This document shows positions 19,375 to 30,260 of a stretch of DNA of 64,000 nucleotides, piece after piece. A program made the position numbers and the translations under genes. Within the stretch, counting starts at the first letter, position 1. Each line of letters starts with the position of its first letter. The notes below the pieces were generated by a model. It was not told the DNA's origin and made no database searches. It saw only the letters and a program-made list of their open reading frames with translations. Origin of the DNA: Bacillus pumilus (GTDB taxonomy: Bacteria > Bacillota > Bacilli > Bacillales > Bacillaceae); NCBI RefSeq assembly GCF_900186955.1, contig NZ_LT906438.1:2480001-2544000 (forward strand), in the 5' to 3' direction.

Positions 19375-20205
19375 TTATTGAAACCAATGAAAGGTTGATA
19401 AGCTACCAAGCAGAAAATAATTGATCATCAGCACAAAGAATGAACCGACATTCCACAGTGCCACGACTTTGCCCTGCATATTTTTCACCAATCTGATATA
19501 TAAGTAAACACCATATAAAAACAGCATAATAAACGAACCAAGCACCTTTGTATCTGTCCAGTACAACGTATCATACGAAATATATGCCCAAATGATGCCA
19601 AGAATCAAACTAAGTAAGAGCATCGGCACGCCAATAATGTTTAATACGTATGCCATATGATCAAGCTTCGATAAATCTTCAATTCTCAGAAGCCATTTTC
19701 CCCATTTTTTCTTTTTCAGCAAACGATATTGAAAGAGATAGAGTAGAGAGAAAGCAAATGAAAGTGAAAAGGCACCGTATGATAAAATCGCCATCGTAAT
19801 ATGAATCACAAGCAATTCACTCGTCAGCTTCCCAGTTAGTTCTGCTGAGTGGAGATCAGATGGTGTAAAGGTGTGAATCGCCATCAAGGAAAAACCGATG
19901 ACATTTGTAAAAAAGACGATAAATTCAACACGCAATATTTTTGTGAGAACAAGTGAAAGTGTCACAAGCACCCACGTATAAAAATATAACCCCTCTGCTA
20001 CATTCAACACAGGGAATCGGTCTGTTTCCATCATAATATAGAACATGTAGACTGTTTGCAGCAGCCAGACAATAGAAAGCAACCAGAAAGCCATTTTTCC
20101 AGCCTTCCGGTTGTGTTGAAGAAAATCTATGAAATAGAACAAGACACTTAGTGCATAGATCAAGGTCGTCGCTTCGCCTAGTCTCGCTACAATGGATTCC
20201 ATCAT
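19375..20205 (-). CDS. hemX: HemX, negative effector of HemA level (CcsA-like membrane protein)
   Basis: 276-aa integral membrane protein with about eight hydrophobic segments, related to the cytochrome c assembly (CcsA/CcmC) family: HITMAILSYGAFSLSFAFSLLYLFQY and LGIIWAYISYDTLYWTDTK carry the expected conserved residues. In B. subtilis HemX lowers the amount of HemA protein. It sits 7 nt after hemA. Confidence 0.93.
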   Translation of the reverse strand: MMESIVARLGEATTLIYALSVLFYFIDFLQHNRKAGKMAFWLLSIVWLLQTVYMFYIMMETDRFPVLNVAEGLYFYTWVLVTLSLVLTKILRVEFIVFFTNVIGFSLMAIHTFTPSDLHSAELTGKLTSELLVIHITMAILSYGAFSLSFAFSLLYLFQYRLLKKKKWGKWLLRIEDLSKLDHMAYVLNIIGVPMLLLSLILGIIWAYISYDTLYWTDTKVLGSFIMLFLYGVYLYIRLVKNMQGKVVALWNVGSFFVLMINYFLLGSLSTFHWFQ

Positions 20206-20212
20206 CGCTTAA

Positions 20213-21580
20213 TCACTCACTGGCAACTGTAGCAAAGCCTTGTGCCATATTTGGTTTAAACAGCTGAAATGACCCTTGCTCCACCTGCATCGGCTCCACC
20301 TTTTGCTCTTCATCTTCAACCTGTAAATCAAAGATTTCTTTGAACAGTAAAAGTTTTTCTTCTGCATTCGGCTCCGCGGCAATTTCTTTTGCCTTTAAGA
20401 TAGGATCTTTCAGCATTTGATTGATAATGCTTTTCGTATGTTTATTTAATAGCTTCATTTCACGGTGTGTGAGATTCGGAAGCTTTCGCTCAATACTCTG
20501 CATCGTATCCGCTTGAATCGTCAGCGCCTTTTCTCTAAGTGCAGAAATGACAGGAACCACACCAAGCGTATTCAGCCATTGCTTAAATTCCACAATTTCT
20601 GCTTCAATGAGGAGCTCAACCTGCTCAGCCACCGCACGGCGTTCTTTTAAGTTAGCTGCCACGATGCCCTCAAGATCATCAATGTCATACAAAAAAGCAC
20701 CTTCTACTTCAGAAATGGCTGGATCTAAATCACGAGGGACAGCAATATCCACCATAAATAGAGGTCTGCCCTTCCGCTTTTTATTCGCACTTTCGACCAT
20801 TTCTTTTGTAATGACAAATTGTTTCGCACCAGTGGAACTAATTAAAATGTCCGCTTCGGATAATGTTTTTTCCAATTGGTTTAAGCTTTTAGGCTCTCCT
20901 GAAAAACGGCCCGCCAATTCTTTTGCTTTCTCATACGTTCGATTGATAACCGTTACTTGACCAATCCCTTGACCTTGAAGGTTTTGAGCCGCTAGTTCGC
21001 CCATTTTACCCGCACCAAGAATCAGGACATGTTTATCAGAAAGACGTCCAAAGATTTTTTTCGCAAGCTCGACAGCTGCATAGCTGACAGACACGGCATT
21101 AGACGCAATGTCTGTTTCCGCATGAGAGCGTTTTGCAACGGTGACCGCCTGTTTGAATAAATAATTGAAAACGGTACCAATGGTCTTCTCCTCTTGAGCT
21201 ACTTTAAAGCTAGAGCGCACTTGACCAAGTATTTGTGTTTCGCCAATCACCATGGAATCAAGTCCACAGGCCACACGGAATAAATGCTCGACCGCTCCAT
21301 CATTTTCATAGAACTTCAAATACGGCGAGACATCTTCCTTTTCTAAACCGAACCAATCAGCTAAAAATCTTTTTATATAAAACCGTCCAGTATGAAGCTG
21401 ATCTACCACTGCGTAGATCTCTGTTCGATTACATGTTGAGATGACGATATTCTCTAGAATGCTTTTTTCTTCTTTAAGCTTGGACATCGCTGTTCCGAGC
21501 TCGCTCGGTTCAAAGCTCAGCTGTTCCCGTATCTCAACAGGGGCTGTTTTATAATCTAAACCCACAACAAGAATATGCAT
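20213..21580 (-). CDS. hemA: Glutamyl-tRNA reductase
   Basis: 455-aa NADPH-dependent enzyme that commits Glu-tRNA to tetrapyrrole synthesis. The catalytic Cys is in [14 protein letters not shown] (about residue 50), the substrate motif [14 protein letters not shown] follows, the Rossmann loop [13 protein letters not shown] is near 190, and the C-terminal dimerisation helices include [21 protein letters not shown]. Start taken as ATG 21578-21580 ([14 protein letters not shown]). An in-frame TTG seven codons upstream lies within the GGGGGTG ribosome site. First gene of the hem operon, behind two PerR-like boxes. Confidence 0.98.
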   Translation of the reverse strand: MHILVVGLDYKTAPVEIREQLSFEPSELGTAMSKLKEEKSILENIVISTCNRTEIYAVVDQLHTGRFYIKRFLADWFGLEKEDVSPYLKFYENDGAVEHLFRVACGLDSMVIGETQILGQVRSSFKVAQEEKTIGTVFNYLFKQAVTVAKRSHAETDIASNAVSVSYAAVELAKKIFGRLSDKHVLILGAGKMGELAAQNLQGQGIGQVTVINRTYEKAKELAGRFSGEPKSLNQLEKTLSEADILISSTGAKQFVITKEMVESANKKRKGRPLFMVDIAVPRDLDPAISEVEGAFLYDIDDLEGIVAANLKERRAVAEQVELLIEAEIVEFKQWLNTLGVVPVISALREKALTIQADTMQSIERKLPNLTHREMKLLNKHTKSIINQMLKDPILKAKEIAAEPNAEEKLLLFKEIFDLQVEDEEQKVEPMQVEQGSFQLFKPNMAQGFATVASE

Positions 21581-21614
21581 AACTTCAGCTTGCACCCCCA
21601 ACGCCCTGTCTAAT

Positions 21615-21629
21615 TTATAATAATTACAA
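21615..21629 (-). promoter_or_regulatory. Per box 1 upstream of hemA
   Basis: TTGTAATTATTATAA on the minus strand differs at one position from the Per consensus TTATAATnATTATAA. It lies 35 nt before the hemA ATG. The B. subtilis hemAXCDBL operon is a known PerR target. Confidence 0.7.
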
Positions 21630-21644
21630 TATAGAATTTATTAT

Positions 21645-21659
21645 TTATAGTGATTATAA
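21645..21659 (-). promoter_or_regulatory. Per box 2 / promoter region of hemA
   Basis: TTATAATCACTATAA on the minus strand is also one mismatch from the Per consensus and contains a TATAAT (21653-21658) that could be the -10 of the hem promoter. A clear -35 is not visible. Overlap of box and -10 would suit repression. Confidence 0.6.
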
Positions 21660-21822
21660 CATATATTCATTTTTAACTGGATGAAAATTGTGAACAGATT
21701 TCAAAAATGTTGTGATATAGTAGAAAAATGTTCGACACCCATTATGCCATATCATCACTTCAAGCAATTTACCAGATTTGGCGCGTGCGGACAAATGATC
21801 TGCTTAAAAGAAGGTGACATCT

Positions 21823-22308
21823 TTGAAGAAGAAATCCATTTTGCTACCGCTCACTTTGCTGGCTGTAGCGCTATATGCCATTCTCTCAGGAGGTCAATTT
21901 GACATTTGGAAGGATCAAGAGAAATGGTATACACTCGTACTGCTTTTTGGCCTTGCTTTCTTATATCAAGGAAAGAAGGAGCAAGAAAGCGCTCATGTGT
22001 TTATCGGTATGCTCATGACGGGCCTTTCGCTACACTTTATTCTTCAGCCAAAATTGGACTACTGGCCAGACACATTTACGATGATCGTATTCATCGTTGG
22101 ACTTGCTCTTTTTGTGAAATCATCTCAGAAAAAAGAATATCGTATTGAAAGTGTTATTCTCATTGCACTCGGTCTGTTCCTTTATTTCTTTCAGCAAATT
22201 ACAAAACAGCTAAGTTCCCTTTCGATCCCTACTTCCGGTTTTGAATTGTACTGGCCTTATGTACTGATTGCTGTCAGTCTCCTCTTATTATTTTTAAAAA
22301 GGAAATAA
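21823..22308 (+). CDS. ysxD: Membrane protein YsxD
   Basis: About 161-aa protein with five to six hydrophobic segments (LLPLTLLAVALYAILSGG; WYTLVLLFGLAFLYQG; FIGMLMTGLSLHFIL; FTMIVFIVGLALFV; ESVILIALGLFLYFF; YWPYVLIAVSLLLLFL) and a basic C-terminus. It resembles the liaF/YvqF-type membrane N-domain in layout, but no function is known. The TTG at 21823 is preferred over a GTG at 21814 because that GTG lies inside the AAGAAGGTGA ribosome site. It is divergent from hemA and convergent with ysxC, as in B. subtilis. Confidence 0.85.
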   Translation: MKKKSILLPLTLLAVALYAILSGGQFDIWKDQEKWYTLVLLFGLAFLYQGKKEQESAHVFIGMLMTGLSLHFILQPKLDYWPDTFTMIVFIVGLALFVKSSQKKEYRIESVILIALGLFLYFFQQITKQLSSLSIPTSGFELYWPYVLIAVSLLLLFLKRK

Positions 22309-22320
22309 CTTATACAATAA

Positions 22321-22349
22321 AAAGGCATCTGCTCATGACAGATGCCTTT
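22321..22349. terminator. Bidirectional terminator between ysxD and ysxC
   Basis: Perfect 11-bp stem AAAGGCATCTG/CAGATGCCTTT with a 7-nt loop, T-rich on the plus side (TTTTTTT) and TTTTTATTG on the minus side. It serves both converging genes. Confidence 0.85.
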
Positions 22350-22351
22350 TT

Positions 22352-22939
22352 TTAGTTATTAATCTTCGCAAGGATGGCATTCCAGGCTTCGTCTTTTCCC
22401 TTTTTTGTTTCAGAAGAGAATAGGACTAGTTCATCTGATGGGGCAATGTCGAGTGTCTGTTTGACGACTTTCGCATGTTTTTCCCATTTGCCTTTTGGAA
22501 TTTTGTCCGCCTTTGTTGCGATGACGATCACGGGAACGCCGTAATATTTCAGGAATTCATACATGTTCACATCATCTACTGATGGCTTATGACGCAGGTC
22601 CACAATTTGGACAACTGCTTTTAATTCTTCACGCATTGTAATATACGTTTCGATCATTCTACCCCAGGCTTCACGCTCTGTCTTTGATACTTTAGCAAAG
22701 CCGTAACCTGGAACGTCCACAAAATGGAGCATATCATTAATAATGTAGAAATTAAGCGTTTGAGTCTTACCTGGTTTAGAAGACGTACGCGCTAAATTTT
22801 TACGATTAATCAATGAGTTGATGAACGAGGACTTCCCAACATTTGATCGTCCAGCAAGAGCGATTTCAGGCAGTCCCCCGCTTGGGTACTGCTCTGGTTT
22901 TACCGCACTAATGACGATATCTGATTTTGTTACTTTCAT
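22352..22939 (-). CDS. ysxC: Ribosome biogenesis GTPase YsxC/EngB
   Basis: 195-aa TRAFAC-class GTPase needed for late assembly of the 50S subunit. G1 is [17 protein letters not shown] (about residues 28-44), followed by [17 protein letters not shown] (switch I), [12 protein letters not shown] (G3) and [13 protein letters not shown] (G4). Its ATG overlaps the lonA stop by 4 nt, the usual lonA-ysxC coupling. Confidence 0.98.
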   Translation of the reverse strand: MKVTKSDIVISAVKPEQYPSGGLPEIALAGRSNVGKSSFINSLINRKNLARTSSKPGKTQTLNFYIINDMLHFVDVPGYGFAKVSKTEREAWGRMIETYITMREELKAVVQIVDLRHKPSVDDVNMYEFLKYYGVPVIVIATKADKIPKGKWEKHAKVVKQTLDIAPSDELVLFSSETKKGKDEAWNAILAKINN

Positions 22940-25260
22940 CTTCCCTCTCCTACCAACGCTTTCTCAAGCACCTCATCTAAATGCGAGACCGGAATAAAGG
23001 TTAGTCCTTCTCTCACACTTTCAGGAATATCATCAATATCCTTCTCATTGTCCTTTGGAAGAATAATGGTTTTCAGTCCTGCACGATGTGCGCCTAATGC
23101 TTTTTCTTTTAGTCCGCCAATTGGAAGCACTCTTCCTCTTAACGTGATCTCTCCTGTCATACCAACCTCTTTTGACACAGGTCGTCCTGTGAGGGCTGAT
23201 ACAAGAGCCGTCGCAATGGTGATACCAGCTGATGGCCCGTCCTTTGGAACCGCACCCTCTGGAACATGGATATGAATATCATGCTTTTCATTAAAATTAG
23301 GATCAATGTTCAGTTCATCTGCTTTCGAACGAATATAACTGAATGCCGCCTGTGCAGATTCTCTCATAACATCACCAAGCTTACCTGTTAACAACAGCTT
23401 GCCTTTACCCGGAGAAAGTGATACCTCAATTGACAAGGTGTCTCCGCCAACAGTGGTATACGCAAGTCCTGTGACAACTCCCACTTGGTCTGTCGTTTCA
23501 GCCTGACCATAACGGTAAAGTCTTTTTCCGAGAAATTCAGATAAGTTCTTTTCTGTCACCGTGATGCGTTTGCGGTCTTCAGCCACAATCGCTCTTGCCG
23601 CTTTACGGCATATCGCCGCAAGCTGACGCTCTAATCCACGAACACCCGCTTCTCTTGTGTAATAGCGAATCGTATCATAAATCGCTGCTTCACGAAGCTG
23701 CAAGTTCCCTTTCTTTAATCCGTGCTCCTTTAGCTGCTTCGGCAGAAGATGATCTTTCACAATTTCTGCTTTTTCAACCTCTGTATACCCTGCAATCGTG
23801 ATAATCTCCATTCTATCACGAAGTGGACCTGGAATGGTTGCTAAATTGTTGGCAGTGGCAATAAATAACACCTGAGACAAATCAAATGTTTCTTCAATAT
23901 AGTGATCGCTAAAGTTATGATTTTGCTCTGGGTCTAAGACTTCGAGCATCGCAGAAGATGGATCGCCTCTAAAATCAGAGGACATTTTATCAATTTCATC
24001 TAAAAGGAAGACCGGATTCATCGTTCCTGCCTTGCTCATTCCGCGAATGATACGGCCTGGCATCGCACCTACATACGTTCTTCTATGTCCACGAATCTCG
24101 GATTCATCACGCACACCGCCAAGGGAGATACGGATAAACTTTCGGTCAAGTGATTTGGCAATCGATTTGGCAAGTGACGTTTTCCCTACGCCAGGAGGTC
24201 CTGCTAAGCAAAGAATCGGTCCTTTTAATGAATTGGTCAGCTTCTGTACAGCAAGATATTCAAGCACCCGTTCTTTGACCTTTTCCAGCCCGTGATGCTC
24301 ATCATCTAAAATTTCACTTGCAAGCTTTAAATCGAGACGATCTTCTGTATAGATGCCCCACGGGAGGCCGATCAGCCAATCAATATAATTTCGAATCACA
24401 GAGCTCTCAGCAGAGCTTGAAGGAATTTTTTCATAACGATTCAATTCTTTTAGCGCCGTTTCACGAACAGAATCCGGCATGCTCGACTCTTCGATTTTAG
24501 ACATTAAAGAACTGACTTCGCCCGTTTTCCCTTCTTTGTCTCCAAGCTCTTTTTGAATGGCTTTCATTTGTTCACGTAAATAATATTCTTTTTGCGTTCG
24601 TTCCATTGAACGTTTCACGCGCTGCCCAATTTTCTTTTCAATCTCGAGCACTTCTTTTTCATTGTGAATTAAGCTGATGACCCGGTTCAGCCGTTTTTTG
24701 ACATCTACTGTTTCCAGTACTTCTTGTTTGTCCTTTAATTTAAGCGGCAGGTGAGAAGCAACGATATCTGCCATTCTCCCCGGTTCTTCAATGTCCGTCA
24801 CTGTTGCATATGTTTCAGCTGAGATTTTTTTTGAAATTTTTATGTATTGATCAAAGTGATCTAACAATGTACGCATGAGGGCTTCTGCTTCTGCGTCCTT
24901 TAATTCTTCTTCTGTCAATTCTTTAATGTCGACGGACGTATAGTCCTCCAGCTCGACATATGATTCGATCTGCGCTCGATTTAGGCCTTCAACGAGTACA
25001 CGAATCGTTCCATTTGGCAGCTTCAGCATTTGTTTAATTTTTGTGTAGGTGCCGACTTTGAAAATTTCCTCTTCACCTGGTTCATCTATTGAAATTTCCC
25101 GCTGTGTAGCTAGAAAAATCATATGATCGTTCATCATCGCCTGTTCTAATGCTTGAACAGACTTTTCGCGTCCAACGTCCAAATGCAAGACCATTGTTGG
25201 ATAAACAAGCAAACCTCGCAATGGAAGGAGCGGAACATTCTTTTTGATTTCATCTGCCAT
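22936..25260 (-). CDS. lonA: ATP-dependent protease LonA
   Basis: 774-aa Lon protease. The N-terminal substrate domain starts [21 protein letters not shown], the AAA+ Walker A is [13 protein letters not shown] (about residue 350), Walker B is [12 protein letters not shown], and the Ser-Lys dyad is in [13 protein letters not shown] and [14 protein letters not shown]. Start is ATG 25258-25260, 9 nt after GGAGGTG; an in-frame GTG seven codons earlier is inside that ribosome site. It degrades misfolded and regulatory proteins. No clear CtsR operator was seen upstream, although lonA is in the CtsR regulon in B. subtilis. Confidence 0.98.
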   Translation of the reverse strand: MADEIKKNVPLLPLRGLLVYPTMVLHLDVGREKSVQALEQAMMNDHMIFLATQREISIDEPGEEEIFKVGTYTKIKQMLKLPNGTIRVLVEGLNRAQIESYVELEDYTSVDIKELTEEELKDAEAEALMRTLLDHFDQYIKISKKISAETYATVTDIEEPGRMADIVASHLPLKLKDKQEVLETVDVKKRLNRVISLIHNEKEVLEIEKKIGQRVKRSMERTQKEYYLREQMKAIQKELGDKEGKTGEVSSLMSKIEESSMPDSVRETALKELNRYEKIPSSSAESSVIRNYIDWLIGLPWGIYTEDRLDLKLASEILDDEHHGLEKVKERVLEYLAVQKLTNSLKGPILCLAGPPGVGKTSLAKSIAKSLDRKFIRISLGGVRDESEIRGHRRTYVGAMPGRIIRGMSKAGTMNPVFLLDEIDKMSSDFRGDPSSAMLEVLDPEQNHNFSDHYIEETFDLSQVLFIATANNLATIPGPLRDRMEIITIAGYTEVEKAEIVKDHLLPKQLKEHGLKKGNLQLREAAIYDTIRYYTREAGVRGLERQLAAICRKAARAIVAEDRKRITVTEKNLSEFLGKRLYRYGQAETTDQVGVVTGLAYTTVGGDTLSIEVSLSPGKGKLLLTGKLGDVMRESAQAAFSYIRSKADELNIDPNFNEKHDIHIHVPEGAVPKDGPSAGITIATALVSALTGRPVSKEVGMTGEITLRGRVLPIGGLKEKALGAHRAGLKTIILPKDNEKDIDDIPESVREGLTFIPVSHLDEVLEKALVGEGR

Positions 25261-25410
25261 GTTGATTGACACCTCCGTCACTAGTATGAATCATTATAAT
25301 ATACCTGTTTCAGTCTTGTACAATGTAAAAGACTTGAGAAATGTTGATCTTACCGTAGTATACCCTTTCTTTTTATCTTGAAAAAGAAAAAAAGATCTAT
25401 TTCACTAAAA

Positions 25411-25433
25411 AATCCCCATATGTGATGGGGATT
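25411..25433 (-). terminator. lonB terminator
   Basis: 7-bp stem AATCCCC/GGGGATT with a 9-nt loop and TTTTT on the minus strand, overlapping the lonB stop codon. Confidence 0.75.
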
Positions 25434-27093
25434 AAACAGATTTTCTTTTCATTTCTTCTTCTAGTCCATCTTTCTTCTCGTCTGGCGGGTTAACCAAACA
25501 CTGATCCAGCACTTCTTGGAAGTGCTTCACAGGCACAATGGTGACCCCTTCAATCTCTTTTAAGATCGACTGCTGGTTGTCATAAGGAATAATGACGGTT
25601 GTGGCACCAGCCTGCTTCGCTGCCTTTATCTTCGGTATCACACCACCGATCGGCTTCACCTGACCTTGCAATCCGATTTCACCCGTCATGGCTGTTAGAT
25701 GATCAATAGGGATTTGATGTATGGCTGAGAAGATTGCGGTTGCCATGGCAATCCCAGCAGACGGTCCATCAATTGGGGCACCGCCTGGAAAATTAATATG
25801 GATGTCATATTCATTTGTCCGAATGCCTAAATTTCGAAGTACCGTTAATACATTTTCAACTGACCCTTTGGCCATACTTTTTCGTCTAATGGATTTCGAT
25901 TGATTGCCAATGCTTTCTTCTTCTGCAATGCCTGTAATGTTGATACTGCCTTTCTCAAGCGCCTTACAGATGTTCACTTCAATCTCAAGCAAGGCACCGC
26001 TGTTTGGTCCATAAACGGCCAGTCCATTGACTACCCCCACTTTTGGCTTTTCCGGTACTTTTTGTTCATATCTTGGTGTCAGCTGGCTCGAATGAATAAC
26101 CCATTCTACATCTTCGATCGTGATGTCTTTTCGATTTTCCGTGACCGCCATGCCAGCGGCAATCTGCACCATGTTGACCGCTTCACGTCCATTTTTCACA
26201 TAGGAGGTTAACAGGTTCAGCCCTTCATCACTTAATTCCTTTTGAATTTTTTGGACAGCCTTGGCAGCGACGATTTTCAGTTCATGCTGGTCAAGGTCTT
26301 TAAAGAAAATTTCGAGACATCTTGACCGGATCGCTGGTGGAATTTCGTCAGGTGTTCTTGTCGTGGCACCTATCAATCGAAAATCGGCCGGAAGTCCATT
26401 TTGGAAAATATCATGAATGTGATTCGGGATTTGGGTATTTTCTTCACTGTAGTAGGCACTGTCTAAAAAGACTTTCCGATCTTCCAGCACTTTGAGCATT
26501 TTGTTCATTTGGATCGGATGCAGTTCGCCAATTTCATCGATAAACAGAACCCCGCCATGAGCATGTGTGACGGCTCCTTGTTTTGGCTGCGGAATGCCTG
26601 CTTGCCCCATTGCTCCAGCCCCTTGGTAAATTGGGTCATGCACGGAACCAATAAGCGGATCTGCAATGCCTCGTTCATCGAATCTCGCGGTTGTGGCATC
26701 GAGCTCTACAAAGACCGCATCTTTTTTAAAAGGAGAATCAGCGTGACGCTTCGCTTCTTCCATCACAAGACGGGCAGCGGCTGTTTTACCGACTCCCGGT
26801 GGTCCGTAGACGATGACATGCTGTGGGTTCGGCCCACATAGTGCCGCTTTTAGTGCACGAATGCCGTCTTCCTGCCCTACAATATCCTGAAACCCCTTTG
26901 GCCGGACTCTCTCTGATAAAGGTTCACTCAGCTTGATTGACCGCATCTTTCTGAGTGCCTCCATTTCTTTCTTTGACTCTTTGTCTATCGTCACCTTTTG
27001 TGTGCGCTGATTTCGCAGTAAGTTCCAAAAGTACAGCCCAATGACGATACCAAAGAACAGTTGTATGAATAAAACGATTCCTGTCCAGCTCAA
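25432..27093 (-). CDS. lonB: Lon-like protease LonB (forespore)
   Basis: 553-aa Lon paralogue without the large N-domain. It starts with a membrane segment (GIVLFIQLFFGIVIGLYFW, about residues 5-23). Then come an AAA+ module with [15 protein letters not shown] and GVLFIDEIGELHP, and the protease domain with catalytic Ser in IDGPSAGIAMATAIF and Lys in GGVIPKIKAAKQAG. The start is TTG after AAGGAGGGAGCACCGA. In B. subtilis LonB is made in the forespore under sigma-F and localises there; the promoter upstream fits. Divided from lonA by its own promoter and terminator. Confidence 0.96.
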   Translation of the reverse strand: MSWTGIVLFIQLFFGIVIGLYFWNLLRNQRTQKVTIDKESKKEMEALRKMRSIKLSEPLSERVRPKGFQDIVGQEDGIRALKAALCGPNPQHVIVYGPPGVGKTAAARLVMEEAKRHADSPFKKDAVFVELDATTARFDERGIADPLIGSVHDPIYQGAGAMGQAGIPQPKQGAVTHAHGGVLFIDEIGELHPIQMNKMLKVLEDRKVFLDSAYYSEENTQIPNHIHDIFQNGLPADFRLIGATTRTPDEIPPAIRSRCLEIFFKDLDQHELKIVAAKAVQKIQKELSDEGLNLLTSYVKNGREAVNMVQIAAGMAVTENRKDITIEDVEWVIHSSQLTPRYEQKVPEKPKVGVVNGLAVYGPNSGALLEIEVNICKALEKGSINITGIAEEESIGNQSKSIRRKSMAKGSVENVLTVLRNLGIRTNEYDIHINFPGGAPIDGPSAGIAMATAIFSAIHQIPIDHLTAMTGEIGLQGQVKPIGGVIPKIKAAKQAGATTVIIPYDNQQSILKEIEGVTIVPVKHFQEVLDQCLVNPPDEKKDGLEEEMKRKSV

Positions 27094-27139
27094 TCGGTGC
27101 TCCCTCCTTCATCTATCGTATGTATTGGTTTCTGTCTGC

Positions 27140-27169
27140 TAGTATTTCCTAGAGCTGGACGGAATAAAC
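27140..27169 (-). promoter_or_regulatory. sigma-F promoter of lonB
   Basis: GTTTA (27165-27169) and GGAAATACTA (27140-27149) on the minus strand with a 15-nt spacer. Every specified position of the sigma-F pattern (GywTA-N15-GGnnAnAhTr) matches. It lies about 47 nt before the lonB start. Confidence 0.8.
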
Positions 27170-27193
27170 ACAACTTCCACGATAAATAAAAAA

Positions 27194-27218
27194 CTCCTGA
27201 ATCAAAAGGATTCAGGAG
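27194..27218 (-). terminator. clpX terminator
   Basis: Perfect 10-bp stem CTCCTGAATC/GATTCAGGAG with a 5-nt loop followed on the minus strand by TTTTTTATTT, 11 nt below the clpX stop. Confidence 0.9.
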
Positions 27219-27229
27219 TGAGACTACTC

Positions 27230-28495
27230 TTATGCAGATGTTTTCGTATCTTTATTAACGACTGTGCCGTCCTTTAACACAAGACGCGGCGACACGCCAT
27301 CAGCAACTGTTGCACCAGTGATTACACATTTTTCAATATCATCACGTGATGGAAGGTCAAACATCACATCAAGCATGATGCCTTCAATGATTGAACGTAG
27401 ACCACGAGCTCCTGTTTTACGCTCAATTGCTTTTTTCGCAATTTCGCTAAGAGCATCTTCTTCAAATTCTAGCTCTACATCATCAAGCTCAAGCATTTTT
27501 GTATACTGCTTAACGAGTGCATTTTTAGGCTTCGTCAAGATCTCTACAAGTGCTTTTTCATCTAACGGCTCTAGGCTTGCAATAACCGGTAGACGGCCGA
27601 TGAATTCTGGGATTAAACCGAAGCGAAGCAAGTCTTCTGGGAGTACTTTTGATAAAAGAACTTCTTTTTCAAGATCTTCGATTTTATTTTCCGCACCGAA
27701 TCCAATGACTTTTTGACCTAAGCGGCGTTTGATGATTTGCTCAATGCCGTCAAAGGCTCCACCACAAATAAAGAGGATATTTGTTGTATCGATTTGAATG
27801 AATTCTTGATGAGGATGCTTACGTCCACCTTGAGGCGGTACACTAGCGACAGTTCCTTCAAGAATTTTCAATAGTGCTTGCTGAACACCTTCCCCAGATA
27901 CATCACGAGTGATAGAAGGGTTTTCTGATTTTCTTGCTACTTTATCGATTTCATCGATGTAGATAATACCTTTTTCTGCTTTTTCTACATCATAATCGGC
28001 TGCTTGGATCAGCTTTAGTAAAATATTCTCTACGTCTTCACCAACATAACCTGCTTCAGTTAAAGATGTTGCATCTGCAATCGCAAATGGCACATTTAAA
28101 ATACGAGCAAGCGTTTGAGCAAGTAATGTTTTACCGCTTCCTGTTGGCCCAATCATAGAGATATTACTTTTCGAAAGCTCAACATCATCAATCTTGCTGT
28201 TGGAATTGATCCGTTTGTAGTGATTATAAACCGCTACAGCTAAGGATTTCTTCGCATTTTCTTGGCCGATGACATATTCATCAAGAATCTCCCGAATTTC
28301 ATGAGGCTTCGGAACATCCTTGAATTCAACTTCTTCCTCAGTGCCGAGCTCTTCTTCAACTATTTCCGTGCAAAGCTCGATACATTCATCACATATATAT
28401 ACGCCAGGTCCTGCGACCAGTTTACGCACTTGATCTTGCGTTTTTCCGCAAAACGAGCATTTTAATTGACCTTTTTCCTCGTTGAATTTAAACAT
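27230..28495 (-). CDS. clpX: ATP-dependent Clp protease ATP-binding subunit ClpX
   Basis: 421-aa AAA+ unfoldase that delivers substrates to ClpP. The N-terminal zinc-binding domain has [10 protein letters not shown] and [10 protein letters not shown] in the first 45 residues. Walker A is [15 protein letters not shown], Walker B is [14 protein letters not shown], the pore loop lies in [16 protein letters not shown], and the ClpP-docking loop IGF motif is in [11 protein letters not shown]. It lies 251 nt after tig, its usual neighbour. Confidence 0.99.
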   Translation of the reverse strand: MFKFNEEKGQLKCSFCGKTQDQVRKLVAGPGVYICDECIELCTEIVEEELGTEEEVEFKDVPKPHEIREILDEYVIGQENAKKSLAVAVYNHYKRINSNSKIDDVELSKSNISMIGPTGSGKTLLAQTLARILNVPFAIADATSLTEAGYVGEDVENILLKLIQAADYDVEKAEKGIIYIDEIDKVARKSENPSITRDVSGEGVQQALLKILEGTVASVPPQGGRKHPHQEFIQIDTTNILFICGGAFDGIEQIIKRRLGQKVIGFGAENKIEDLEKEVLLSKVLPEDLLRFGLIPEFIGRLPVIASLEPLDEKALVEILTKPKNALVKQYTKMLELDDVELEFEEDALSEIAKKAIERKTGARGLRSIIEGIMLDVMFDLPSRDDIEKCVITGATVADGVSPRLVLKDGTVVNKDTKTSA

Positions 28496-28700
28496 TCTTT
28501 CACCCCTTATTCTTCTTCACTTGCCTGTAGCTAACAGTCAGCTACCTTTCTGGGTCCAGTATGTATGCATTTTACCATACTTTCCTAAAAGACGGTAATG
28601 ATGTGTTTCTAACACTGCACATCGAGATATGTATAACAGAAAGATGCGACTTACACTATCGTTTCCAAAAGAAGCGATGATAAGTCAAAAATTGTACAAA

Positions 28701-28727
28701 ACAAGGCACGAGTCACTCGCGCCCTGT
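28701..28727 (-). terminator. tig terminator
   Basis: A 12-bp stem (ACAGGGCGCGAG/CTCGTGCCTTGT on the minus strand, with a few mismatches) and a 3-nt loop, followed by TTTGTAC, just after the tig stop. Confidence 0.6.
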
Positions 28728-28746
28728 TTTATTATTATGCACCATA

Positions 28747-30021
28747 TTAACGGTTTTCTACAAGAAAATCAATTGCTTTACGAACTTTTAGATCTTCTTT
28801 CATTGCGTCAGTAGATCCGATCGCTTGTTTAATATTTTCAATTGGCATGTTGTATGCTTCAGCCATTTTTGAAAGCTCTTCTTCTACTTCTTCATCAGAC
28901 ACTTGTAAGTTTTCTGCAGCAGCAATTGCTTCAAGTGTTAGGTTAGATTTTACGCGTTTAGCAGCATCTTCTTTCATTTGCTCTTTCAGCGCATTTTCAT
29001 CTTGTCCTGAGAATTGGAAGTAAAGCTCAAGGTTCATTCCTTGCATTTGAAGGCGTTGTTCGAATTCTTTCATCATACGGTCTAGCTCTGTGTCAACCAT
29101 CGCTTGTGGGATGTCAACTTCCGCATTTTCAGAAGCTTTCTCAACTAGCTCTTCACGAAGTTTACCTTCTGCTTCGTTTTCTTTCGCTTCTTCAAGACGT
29201 TTCTTTGTTTTTTCAGTTAGTTCAGCAAGAGTTTCTACTTCTTCATCAACATCTTTCGCGAACTCATCGTCAAGTGCTGGAAGTTCTTTTGCTTTGATTT
29301 CGTGAATTTTCACTTTGAATACAGCTGGTTTACCTGCAAGGTCTTCAGCATGGTATTCTTCTGGGAAAGTGACTTCTACGTCTTTTTCAGCTCCAGTTTC
29401 AAGACCAACTAACTGCTCTTCAAAACCAGGGATGAATGAATTAGAACCTACTTCAAGAGAGTAGTTCTCAGCTTTTCCGCCTTCGAATGCTTCTCCATCA
29501 ACGAATCCTTCGAAATCAAGAACAACTGTATCGCCGTTTTCGATTGCGCCTTCTTCTTTGACAACAAGCTCAGCTTGACGGTTTTGCATGCCTTTTAACT
29601 CTTCTTGTACATCTTCATCAGTGACAGTAGCGTCGTCTTTTTCTACGTTAAGACCTTTGTAGTCACCAAGTTTCACTTCAGGCTTCACTGTTACTTTTGC
29701 AGTGAAGATTAAGCTTTCGCCTTTTTCGATTTTCTCAACATCGATTTCAGGGCGGTCAACTGGCTCGATACCAGCTTCGTCGATTGCTTTTGGATACTCA
29801 ACTGGAAGAAGAATATCTAATGCATCTTGATAAAGAGATTCTACACCAAAACGCTGTTCGAAAAGACCACGTGGTACTTTCCCTTTACGGAATCCAGGGA
29901 TCGATACTTGCTTAACAACTTTCTTAAACGCATCATCAAGTGCTTTGTTAAATGTTTCAGCATCAACTTCTACCGTTAAGATGCCTTCGTTACCTTCTTG
30001 TTTTTCCCATTTTACTGACAT
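28747..30021 (-). CDS. tig: Trigger factor
   Basis: 424-aa ribosome-associated chaperone with prolyl isomerase activity. The N-domain holds the ribosome-docking signature [17 protein letters not shown] (about residues 43-59). The FKBP-like PPIase domain (about 160-245) starts [20 protein letters not shown]. The rest is the helical substrate-cradle domain. Strongly acidic, as usual. It has AAGATTTTTGGAGGG upstream of its ATG. Confidence 0.99.
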   Translation of the reverse strand: MSVKWEKQEGNEGILTVEVDAETFNKALDDAFKKVVKQVSIPGFRKGKVPRGLFEQRFGVESLYQDALDILLPVEYPKAIDEAGIEPVDRPEIDVEKIEKGESLIFTAKVTVKPEVKLGDYKGLNVEKDDATVTDEDVQEELKGMQNRQAELVVKEEGAIENGDTVVLDFEGFVDGEAFEGGKAENYSLEVGSNSFIPGFEEQLVGLETGAEKDVEVTFPEEYHAEDLAGKPAVFKVKIHEIKAKELPALDDEFAKDVDEEVETLAELTEKTKKRLEEAKENEAEGKLREELVEKASENAEVDIPQAMVDTELDRMMKEFEQRLQMQGMNLELYFQFSGQDENALKEQMKEDAAKRVKSNLTLEAIAAAENLQVSDEEVEEELSKMAEAYNMPIENIKQAIGSTDAMKEDLKVRKAIDFLVENR

Positions 30022-30260
30022 GTGTGTTTCCCTCCAAAAATCTATTCAGATTGTGCGTTGTTACATTCTAAAGCATCATAAAGACTTCGTCCAATTAAAA
30101 ACCACGCACGCCGCTAAAGAAGCGGTATTATGTATACAACATTTGACTTGATTATACATATCGTCTTTCAACCATTGGAATCGACAACTGCACGATATAT
30201 GCACAAATACAACCATTATATTATAACATAACAAGTCCGTCTTTCAACTAAATCGACAAA
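30022..30260 (-). other. Intergenic region upstream of tig
   Basis: 239 nt without a convincing ORF. On the minus strand it contains a short hairpin CCGCT-TCTTT-AGCGG followed after about 9 nt by TTTTT, which may end ysoA, and the tig ribosome site. Several TATAAT-like boxes occur, but I could not pair any with a good -35. Confidence 0.4.

Noticed and set aside
20547..20960. 137-codon plus-strand ORF
   Set aside because: Antisense to hemA with no start context.
25261..25431. CtsR operator or CIRCE element upstream of lonA
   Set aside because: No GGTCAAA tandem or CIRCE palindrome could be found; only a plausible TATAAT is present.
27264..27716. 150-codon plus-strand ORF
   Set aside because: Antisense shadow of clpX; Ser/Arg-rich translation typical of reverse frames.
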